A stretch of DNA of 64,000 nucleotides from Capitulum mitella (lineage: Eukaryota; Arthropoda; Thecostraca; Pollicipedomorpha; Pollicipedidae). A program made the translations under genes and the position numbers. The notes under the pieces are model-generated. The model did not search any database. It was not told the DNA's origin and saw only the letters and a list, made by a program, of their open reading frames with translations. This document shows positions 54,518 to 64,000 of the stretch, in pieces. The stretch spans positions 496,001 through 560,000 of the forward strand of contig CP099840.1 in NCBI GenBank assembly GCA_030062745.1, in the 5' to 3' direction. The number at the start of each line of letters is the position of its first letter. Position 1 is the first letter of the stretch.

Positions 54518-55084
54518 TTATAACAGTGAGTTCAAACGGAAAAAGGAAACGATTCTGAAACGCTGCGACCAAGATTTAGCAACTCCGATCCTCGACTTTC
54601 GCACTGCAACTAATACCGTACATAAAATATCGATTTGGACGCTGAGATGACGACAAGTCTGGTAAGAAACCACACAGCAGAAAACAATCAGGGCTAAATG
54701 AGGAACGTCTAATTTAGAAGTCCAGAAGATTTCCACCAAACTGACTCGATATCGTGAAGGGATTTCCGATTTAGTGTCCCTTAGTTCTTCAACTTGGGCT
54801 TGATTCGGACTTCTTATTGCCAGCTTATCGCATGCATCCATTCTCGCACATCGTGCGATCCAAAGCACATAAAAACTGCTTCCGGCAACACGTCCGGTAA
54901 GGCAATGGCACAGTAGGTTCAGCTCTTTTCTGATATGTTGTGCTTCGTGGACTGGGAGAGAAAGGATACGAGTATTTGCTCCAGCGACCGAACACGTTGC
55001 ATAACAAAATAACGACTGTTCACTTCTCTCGGACTCATTGCCTGAGGCACGTCTAGTGGCGCGAGATATCTGCAGTATTCTCAC
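54518..55084 (-). CDS. Unrecognised 188-codon open frame, possibly membrane-associated
   Basis: This is the longest open frame outside repeats and known elements. It begins at a GTG, not ATG, so it would have to be an internal exon or a chance frame. A hydrophobic segment (LALIVFCCVVSYQTC) follows LVEIFWTSKLDVPH. The arrangement is faintly like the C-terminal end of arthropod gustatory receptors, but no diagnostic motif is present. No good splice sites were fixed. I do not assign a function; it may be chance. Confidence 0.2.
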   Translation of the reverse strand: MRILQISRATRRASGNESERSEQSLFCYATCSVAGANTRILSLPVHEAQHIRKELNLLCHCLTGRVAGSSFYVLWIARCARMDACDKLAIRSPNQAQVEELRDTKSEIPSRYRVSLVEIFWTSKLDVPHLALIVFCCVVSYQTCRHLSVQIDILCTVLVAVRKSRIGVAKSWSQRFRIVSFFRLNSLL

Positions 55085-55559
55085 AGATTCCTTTTCTGAT
55101 TCAAATGTATTCTAAATTAGATTATTTTATAAAGAGTTCGAGCTCATGCATATTGCTCTTCTTTCTTGAGTGGAATGTGTCACCCCAGCTTTTTAAATGC
55201 AAATGGATTTCCGACGCAATTTTCGAGGCCACATGATGTTTTAACTGGCTTTGGTTCAGTTATAGCATGATCTCAACAGCACATTTCGAGAGAATTCTTT
55301 GAATACATAATGACGAAAATCCCGTCGTTTGTCATGAGTTGCCAGCAACTCCGTCAGAAGCACTTTGTCCTGAATATTAGGAAGGTTTAGCTCACAGTGT
55401 AAAACCGTTTATGGATCTTCAGCCGCAGAGCTCTCGCGTCTTTTTCAGACGTCTCGTGCATAGCCGCATCCACTTACGTTGGTCATCAGAATCAGCACAT
55501 GCACCACGTGACTGGTCATACCGAAGGCGAGAGACGTTTTGATACGGGGTATCTGAGAC

Positions 55560-56145
55560 CGTGAGGCGCGCTGGAAAATGGCGAGCGTCCAAGGTCCGGC
55601 GGTAGCTCGGGTTCAGCAGCGGCTCACCCCCCCCCCCCGTCCCGTTGATCCCCGGGTGACCGGCAACACCGCCGAGAGGTGCCGGATGCGGGAGTGGGCT
55701 GGCGGTCACCGCCACGTTACGACCTTCCCCGGCGGCGGCTCCGGCTGGACAGCGAACGTCCGCCTGCTGATTCGCCGGCCTGCCACCCTAGCATCAGACC
55801 AGCTGCTGGAGTCGCCGTCGCCTGACCGGACCGAGCCGAGCTGGTCACCAGGACCGGATTAAGCGGCGACGGCACCAGCCGCCGGCCACGCCCCCCGGCC
55901 GGCCGGCCAATCAGCGGGCGGCGGGGGGCGCGGGCGGCTCGGCGGCGGCCAGTGGGCGGGCGGGCGGCGCCGCCGGCCGCTCCGCCGCCCGCGTCCGGCC
56001 GCGGCCGATGCCCTGTGGGCACAAGCGGCCGGCCGGCCGCGAGACCAGGTCGGCCCGGGCGCACGGCACGCCGCAGGCCACGACGCTCGACGCCGCGCCG
56101 AGCAGCGGCCAGTGCTGGTAAGCGACGGTCTACCAACCCCGCACT
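55560..56145. promoter_or_regulatory. CpG island, possible promoter or first exon
   Basis: The island is very GC- and CpG-dense, with repeated GGCCGGCC words and a run of C at 55627-55638. It ends in a donor-like GCTG|GTAAGC (GT near 56117). Overlapping open frames on both strands are expected from the composition. It may mark the start of a gene whose other exons lie beyond the window or were not recognised. Confidence 0.35.
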
Positions 56146-59100
56146 AGGCTCGTGCGCCCGCGTTCGTGACCTTTTCGATGCGTGGGTTTCCGTTTCGGTT
56201 CGCGTGACATAGGGTGACGAATGTCATTATCGAGACGTCTGTTAGTTTCTTTTCTCACTTTTAGTGTATGTCCAAATGCCCTGTCCGGCGCCCACTCGCG
56301 GAATGTCACCGAGATGATGAATGCAATCGGCTGTGTTATCCAAGGGAATGAAATCTACATTTTACAACTTAGGTATTCGCATCCCCGCCAGCAGACATGG
56401 GCCTGGATCTCGATAAAATGCAGGTTATCCCCGTGGTATATTCAACCCGTCGTTGACCTGGACGGGTAACTTCGTCGTCTCAGAAAGGCTGTGTCCCCCG
56501 GTGCAAAGCGGTGCCCGGGTGACGCGGTATTTACCTTAGTCAGCTTTGAATCCGACGCAAAACGAGGATGACCTGCATTCCATCAGGATCCCGGCACATG
56601 TCTGCCCGCCAGAGTTCGATTCACAGTTTTCTCAGCCCCTCCGCACTCCGTGTTGTCCGTGATTCACTGAAGATGTGAGTAGTACGTTGTTATCACGGTA
56701 CTGTAAATATTTGGTTCATTATTGCGTTTCATACCAGAGTGTGTTCTTCCATGCCTTGGATAGATCGGTTCGTAATACGTATATCTAGGGATATGTCTTC
56801 AAATAACAGTTCGTACAGGTTTAATATTCGCCTTTGTAACAGTGACAAACTACCTTCATATAAATAACATTCCTTCACATACCTGGAGCCACAGAACGTT
56901 CGCCATCTCGGAACATGCAATTTGGCTTAGATGCATTGGAGGCCAATGAATCGTAGGAAGCCCTTGATGGGGGTGTGCTGTGCTTAGTTGGCTTCTGCTC
57001 ACCATTGAGTAAAAGTTGTGGTCATTTTTGTCTTTGTATTCTTCGAACAGAGCGAAAGGAATGACACATGTTATCGATCATTTAATTTTGTTTTAATACA
57101 AACGCAGTTCTATGGGCTGCAATGGAGAAAATTCCTAAAAGTCAACCAAAAAAGTCACATAAGTGCGCATTTAGACAGCAATGTACTGCAATGAATGCAA
57201 TCCAGAGGTGGGCATATGTGGATGCTAGCCCGTCTCTCATGCGAAGTAATCTTGACATTGCAGTGGGTGCAACGTTTTCGTGGTGCCACTGCTTTGATCC
57301 AGTGCCAAACATCCATCACACTGAACAAGACGGAGTACATTGATGCCGAGCTCAATGAAACCATGAAACAACTTAAGCCTTTGAGTCCCAGAGTAGAGGT
57401 CGAAAACTGGACGATTCCCCACCATCGCATCACACAGCGAAAAGTCCCGTTTTGCAGCAACTCTATGTTCTTTCAGAGGCCAAAATGTTCCGCTAACATT
57501 TATAATTATACATGTTCAGTGTACTTTAAAGTGTATCAGTGTAGAGGTAACAGTGACAGTTGGCTGATAAACAATGACAATCAGATCATGAACAACAAAA
57601 AAATATTTATCCCGAGGACTCATCGATAATCCCGCAAATCAACGTCATTTGCTGACAGTGGAATGTTGAGACGAAGATATGAGGAGTGCAGTTACTCCGA
57701 GCACGACTGCGGGGTGTGCGGAACGGAAACCTTTTTCGGGTGCCATAGTTCACTCAGAACTCCGCTCGCACTAACTGCGACATCATTCCGAACGCAGATT
57801 GACTCAGAATGGCACGCCATTTGCGCGTCCCGGTGGATAAACCGTCCGCGGCTTTGCGACTCCATCTTCATTGAAGGATGGTGAAACTCCTGATCACTGC
57901 TTGGTGACAAACGTTACGCACTAGTTGTGTTATGTTTTTGTTTTTCACTCGCTGGTTAAATGACAAGAAGAGAATAGGCGTTAACATACTCAGTATTAGC
58001 CCCGAAAAATCAGTATTTAAACGAAAAATTTACTTGCTGACTGCTTACTTTGGCTGTAAGCGGCATCGATAATCAAGGCAAGCACAAAGAACGGTATGCT
58101 TAGTGACGGCTCGAACACAAACGGCAGGCTGACATGCTCGGTACCTGTTGAAAGCCGCAGCGGCTCAGATGCCCAACATGAGCGGCCTCAGTTATTGCAC
58201 TGCAGGTATTAGCCATGGTGCGCTGATGTCATTCCTACGTGGGAGGCGGCTGTCGGCGTTTGAAGTGATTACATGCCCGCGGCTGATTTGTCAAAGGATA
58301 GTGTCCATTTACTTTATAGTTGTCTGTCAATTGGCCCGCAGCCCGTGTTTCTCCGCGCAACGTCTTGTTTGTGGCCAACCCTTGGTCAGTATGTGATGAT
58401 TGATAGACATCCCAGAGCAAGGCTCTTTGATGAGACCACACAGCAAAATGAAAGCACTGATGGAAAGCGCACACGAGACAAAAGTGGGTCGTAATCTCCC
58501 ATTCCCATAATTTGAAGTTCATCACCCTTTCGGACCACATACGTAACGTAACGTTATGGCAGGAGTACTTCAAATTAACTTGTAATTGACATCTCAGTGC
58601 CGCAATCCCCTGTGCCAATATGTTGCCGTGTGCCACCGTCCTTCTCATTTATATATGTATTGGTATCTTATTGGTACTTTTTAGCGCGTGTTGGTCCTAG
58701 GATGCCTTCAGCCTCATACTTGTACGCGAGGGAGCGATATTCCCAAATAGGCACAATTTTGATCTTTGACATGATCTGTATACCTTATTATAATTCTCAT
58801 GTCCAAAAGTATACCACATGAGTGGTTTCATTTTTTGGGCAGACGATTACCGTTTGAGAAGCTGAATCGGTCCATTGGTTGCGGAGGTATTGAACAAGAG
58901 TGTTTGACGCCGCCCCCCCCCCCCTTCAGCAAGTGCAAAATGGCAGCGGATCGCAGCAAGAGCCGGATGAAGCATAAAAACACAATGCAAACAATTCAAT
59001 GCTCTCAACGTGACACTCTTTTATGAATTGTTGAGGGTCTTGATTACGTGTGATTTTTTCCAAACCATTAACAATAGAACGGTATTTGTGAATTTCGACC

Positions 59101-62100
59101 TTAGGTTTATGGTTTTCCAGACACTCAGAATACAGAAAACTCCACTCATAATTTAACGCTGACATTTCCACAACGTCGCAATGAAGCTGTACCTTAGCCG
59201 CAGCGACGATTAGTGCGTACTGCTTAGTCTTGTTAATTATGTTGCGTAAATTTGTCTACTCCAGATGGCGATGTAATAGCTCTCCCTCGGCGTCCAAGGG
59301 CTAATGCCACAGTGTGAGACCGACCATCTGGCAATGATCCGGCGTGGTTTCGGAAGCTGTGGCTTCGCCATGACAGTGATAATCATTTACGTGACGACAA
59401 CGTAAACGTGTCGAATCAGGGAACATTGCAAGTTTTTACGGCTTGTGGACACTGTCGCGTCAAATCCTGCACCCCAGGGACGTCCTCGACACCATTCAGC
59501 ACAATGCTGCGATGGAGCTTCAGGGACGCTGACTAACTGCCAGTGCGCTAAAATCACGGCCTATGCGCCATATTCTGCATTAGGGATTTCAGCGTTTTGT
59601 CATACATGCGTCATGCTTGCTACACAACAAGGAATCGGCGTCTGGGAAAGGAGGCATTGCGTTCTTTGCTTTAGTTCTGTTGTTCGCCACCACCATGACG
59701 TTTGATAATTAATATTTTTAAACAAGGAACAACTCCCAGGAAATGGTGGACTTGCGCTGCGCGGAATCCATATTCTGGTTTTACACCGATAAAAGCCATT
59801 GAGTCAAAGGGATCACCGAAATCCTGAGTCGGAAAAAGAGAAAACGAGCTGTAAACATGCGTTCAGTGGTTTATGGGAGGAAACAGCAGAAATACCTCAA
59901 GGCAGTCCAGTGCGATCCTGGCAGCAAATAGCAGTTTGCGTTCACGCAGTGGGCACCAGTATGGTTTACGCAACAGAACGCGCCGAGCGCACTGCCTCGA
60001 AGGTGACGAAACATGGCCGGAAATTCTTCCCAAAAACCTCCAGGACTCGCCTTTGCTAAAGTTACCAGTTCGAATTTTCAATGTGCCTACGAAAAAGAAT
60101 ATTAGGAAAAGGCGTAAAGTTTCGTGGCCTTATGTTACCTGAAAACGTTGAGAACTGGCAGGCAGAAAATCTCATTCGAACTATTTAGACTACCTTCCGT
60201 CCAGAAAAGGGATAATGTCCTAGAAGAAGTTGTATTTCTGTTGTTGTCATGAGCGGTCCTTGTTATCTGGTGGTGGAGATTAAGCACGTGTAGCCATTAT
60301 GGTTAGTGATTCGTATACGCATTGCTTCGAAGAACCGCGTAGTCACGGTCCTCGATAAAAGCTTATGTATGCGTGATTCACCTGCCCTAGCCATAGTGGC
60401 AAGAAGGTTCATTGAAAAAGACGGTTTGTTACACCAAGTGCACTTTTTTAACAAGATATGGCGAAAAAGGCAAAATGGTACGGACAAGTCAGTGAATGAT
60501 TGTTGCATTACCATGAAAGAAGTTCGTAACAACCGTTACAAATCCGCGCTTTAGTTTTTAGACAGCCTCATTTTATTCCTCAAATACGGCTTCTTCGACT
60601 TTAAGTCATTGATTAGCTTCTATTTTAAATGTAAACATAATCTTAAAGTGCAAAAAAGCAAATGCAAGCCTCACGATCGTATGACAGTGTGCGGCTAAAG
60701 GCTTGGACATAACCCGGACAGATTTTGTGCCGAGCGACACGGACTGGTCCGGGAAACCCAGGGGCTCCTGCGGCACTGACGACCGGTGAAACGTCCAGTT
60801 TGGGCCGTCTCACCGCCGCTGAACCGGCGGCAGCCGAACTGGAAATTCTGGGGAAATGGGAAGGTTCAGGGTGGACCCGACGTGATTTCAGCACTACGCC
60901 TATGACGAGGACGGGGAAGAAACGGCATGAAAACATACTCAGACCCCGCAGTACTTTTCGGAAATTTCCAGCTATGGCTGGCGGTATTCTTCACTAGCTT
61001 CTCTGTCTTCCAGTTGCTGTGGTGGGAGATCCCTTTGCAGAATTTGTCTGATATGCTATTGGCGGCGCGTGACTAAAATCTGCATGTTCTTTGCTGCTCC
61101 TATGTAAGCGTTGTCAATCGTTTGCCCAGTCCTTTGAGGTAAAGTTGATTTTTGTCATTTGTCCCATTTTTTGTATAGGGCCTGATAACACACGCAGACG
61201 TCATCTCGTATATCAGTAGGCTTTGGCACTCGCAGCACTCACCCACTTACTCTATCTCTTGCTAGATCGCATTACAGAAAGTGGTAACCTAACTGCCTTT
61301 CGACACAACTAAAATCACGAGCAAATCCCACCATTACCTTACTATTTTCAGTTCGAGATTATCCATCCTACACTGCATCTGTTACCTCAGACAGGATGGC
61401 AACACTTTCCTTATTTTGAACGAGGCCATTCAACACCATTTAAGGGATAAACGACAGCTCGATGCTCGACAGTTCGGTGCCCCATGTTCTCAAATCCCTA
61501 TCCTCACATGTTACCCGATACCGTGTACTTGAGCAGTATTGTTCTACATAGTTTGCGATGTCATCCATCTCTGTTTTCGTCCAGGATCCTAGGAAGTATA
61601 ATTTGGACACCACAGGTAACATTATCATACAACTCTTTAACCATGAAGCACGCTCACACAGCCTATGTCGCCCAAAGGCACATAAAAAATACGTATAGCG
61701 TGCCTTAAAAAAAGCTGCTCTTCGGATGCCTGCTGCAGCTAGTTTGTAGTATTTCTCCACCGCCCTGTCTAAGGGCCAGTTCTGGAAGTGTCTTGAGCCT
61801 CGTCGGCGTTGCGGTCCGCTTCCAAATCGCTGCCGAAACACAAACCGCACCGGTTCGATCACAGTACCAAACTTGAAAAAGGCGAAACTTGTCACGGAAA
61901 TCCTTGGGCGTGTAGTTGCAGCCGTCTCCTTCACTGTTACGTGTCAGCTGGGTGGTGTTTTGCCAGTCGTTTGAAACGCCTAAAAGTTGACCCGGTCCCT
62001 ACTGCTCCACCAGCACCATGCACATACGTATTATCCCGGGCCAAAACCAAGCCTGTTGCCTCCTGCTGTCCGATACATTGCTGGATGATGCCTTTTGATG

Positions 62101-63835
62101 ATGCCGCACGTCATCCGTCAGTTTTTCGAAAGCCTTGATATGTGAGGCAAACCAACGCGTCCGAAAGCTGAGCTTTGTCCTGCTTTCTGGGTGACATACT
62201 TACGTCCCGTCAGATCTGGCGTTACCAGATTTGCATCTTCGTCTTTACCTTGGACGGCAGGGCTTAAAACGCCAGTCTCCTCCGCTGCACCGTTACACCG
62301 TTACGTTGGGCCTCGATTCACGCTTGCTGCTTATGATGCGCACCCTTGAAAACACAAAAAAACTGCTCCGTTCCTCAGCTTACTTATGATTAACGGTTAA
62401 TGACGAACCTGAAGCTCAGCAACACTCTTCACATCGGCGGCCACAGAGGTCTTTCGAGAATAACGAAAAAATCCATGACCCAAGGCGCACATTCCTTTGC
62501 CGTTAAAACTGATACGATCCACCGCCGGGCATGTCTGTTGGCTTTCTAATCGGTCTGACATGGCGGCCTGTGAAGGACGCGTTCAGGTGAGAACGGAATA
62601 TCTTGCTTTTACTATATCAGCGAAGAACTAAGGCGGCTTTTATCATTTGTCCAATTAGATAAAGCTGCCTTTAAGGTGTATTTATTCATCTCAGCCATTG
62701 TTTAGGCACTTCAAAAGAAGTCCACGTCACTTTGGGGTTTCGTCTGCCAACGTTGGCTGAATGCCCCATACGTTCCCCGAGAGAAATGGTCGCAGTAGCC
62801 GAAGCGCTGTATAAAACCCACATTCACTGTCGGGCGCGCATCAGTGACGCGTGGGGTCATCGAAATAGATCACTCATAAATGACGTGTTCATGAAAATAA
62901 AAAGCGCACAGGTAATTTCCGGCATGCAAATACACGCAGCTTTGGATTCTTGGCGTTTTCTTGTGTTCTGAGAAAACAAACTCCATGCCACTTTTTGGTT
63001 GAAATCAAGCATACTAAATGAGTATTGCGCTCACAGAACGTGAATGGTACGTTTGCCTTTCTCGAATGCTGCCAAGTGCTCCCTGGGCCCTACTTATTAC
63101 GTAATGCCTAGTGTCGACGTCAAACTTTCCGTGCCTTATTTTTTCCGAATATTCTTCACGATTATGGTTCAGAGTTGATGGAATTTTGCAGATGGCCGTT
63201 TCAGTTTAAGCGCTGATTTCCAAAAAATTGACGCTTACGATCGTACGAAAGCAGGAATGCTTCCCATAGCACGCGATGTTTTAAAAATGCATGACACATC
63301 AGATGTCCTGGTAAAAGCTTCCCGGCTTCTCATCACGTCATACAAAACGTCGCACTTGTGGCCGGGCTGATTGGACGCGACCGGACTGGAGGGCGGGGCG
63401 TATGAGTCAGCCGACAGGCATGCGTATGCGTAAGTCCGCTGGTAGGCAGAACGTCTGGTTAGCCGTGGTTTCTTGTATTTAGACGAACCTCAACGCATCG
63501 GATAGCACATGTCAGAGGTTGCAACTCTGACGTGAAAGGATGCAAGCAGTTGCTAGGACGAACTAGAAGCGCTGTGGCTCCTGATCATGGGCGAAACTTT
63601 GTGTTTATGATAGGGGAGGCACACAGAGAGGTAACCTAACGTACACCCAAATAATGGTTTTCTCATCGGATTGGGCCAATTTAGTTCTTCACTTTTGGAT
63701 GTACGAGATTTCTGAGTTTTATTTTGTATGTACTTAGTGATCTGAGTAATTTAATGATTCAAGTTTTGCAATTTACCTGCTTTCTGACTAAACCGTCTGC
63801 ATCGTGCATCAGCTGGCAAAATAAATTCTGGTTAC
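56146..63835. other. Long stretch without recognised gene
   Basis: Short overlapping open frames only. The longest, 164 codons at 61440-61934 on the minus strand, has no recognisable domain. A GC-rich patch lies at 60725-60860 and a 13-base C run near 58911-58923. No convincing exon, tRNA or element was seen. Confidence 0.3.
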
Positions 63836-63838
63836 GCG

Positions 63839-63839
<1 letters not shown>

Positions 63840-63875
<36 letters not shown>

Positions 63876-63954
63876 CATATATATATATACATACATATAT
63901 ATATATACATATACATGCATACATATATATATATTATATATATATATATATGTA

Positions 63955-63990
<36 letters not shown>

Positions 63991-64000
63991 TATATATATA
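63840..64000. repeat. TA/ATACATAC-rich simple sequence at window end
   Basis: Long TA runs alternate with ATACATACAT and ATGCATA words and continue to the end of the window, so the full extent is unknown. Confidence 0.95.

Noticed and set aside
61440-61934. 164-codon minus-strand open frame
   Set aside because: No recognisable motif. Partly suggestive of RT-linked tails, but nothing diagnostic.

Overview
This is animal (eukaryotic) DNA, not bacterial. It holds one recognisable split host gene with GT/AG-bounded exons, long non-coding stretches, CpG-dense islands, many microsatellites and minisatellites, and fossils of several eukaryotic transposon classes. The host gene encodes a secreted coiled-coil plus fibrinogen-related (FReD) protein. 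That gene, the retrotransposon C-terminus and the abundance of decayed elements suggest an invertebrate, perhaps an arthropod. I cannot place it more precisely from sequence alone.

Layout. 1-2.3 kb: a degenerate tRNA-like (SINE-type) pair, then a CpG-rich block. 2.4-18.1 kb, + strand: the FReD gene. It has a possible untranslated leader exon, a signal-peptide exon, two coiled-coil exons and four FReD exons with stop at 17192-17194, followed by a candidate poly(A) signal near 18057. Two frameshifts, both at short repeats in exons 3 and 5, break the reading frame. Intron 2 carries an array of three TTAA-flanked elements (4.7-8.4 kb). Intron 5 carries two minisatellites and a CpG island. 19-23 kb: a 16-bp minisatellite, GC islands and a reverse-transcriptase fragment on the minus strand. 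23.5-32.8 kb: more TTAA elements and a large decayed transposase-like gene that itself carries a tiny insertion with a clear target duplication. 33-42 kb: TA repeats, a diverged TTAA element, a 41-bp minisatellite and a GAATC-rich element. 42-43 kb: the 3' end of a non-LTR retrotransposon, tandemly duplicated at its tail. 44.9-46.1 kb: a further TTAA element, in reverse. 47-50.2 kb: a 266-bp tandem repeat and a pogo/Tigger-like transposase fossil on the minus strand. 50.2-64 kb: mostly unannotatable DNA with local repeats, one 188-codon open frame of unknown status, a CpG island near 56 kb and a TA-rich end.

Main theme. At least four families of non-autonomous elements flanked by TTAA, with termini beginning CCC, look like piggyBac-type MITEs. 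They share a subterminal palindrome clamped by runs of G and C. Several carry dense nuclear-receptor half-sites (AGGTCA/TGACCT) in canonical spacings. One family has the same DR1-DR4-DR4 series in three copies, and another has a perfect inverted repeat with one-base spacing of the ecdysone-response type. These elements lie inside and around the FReD gene. Whether the sites act as receptor-binding sites is inference. No complete transposase of the matching piggyBac type was seen.
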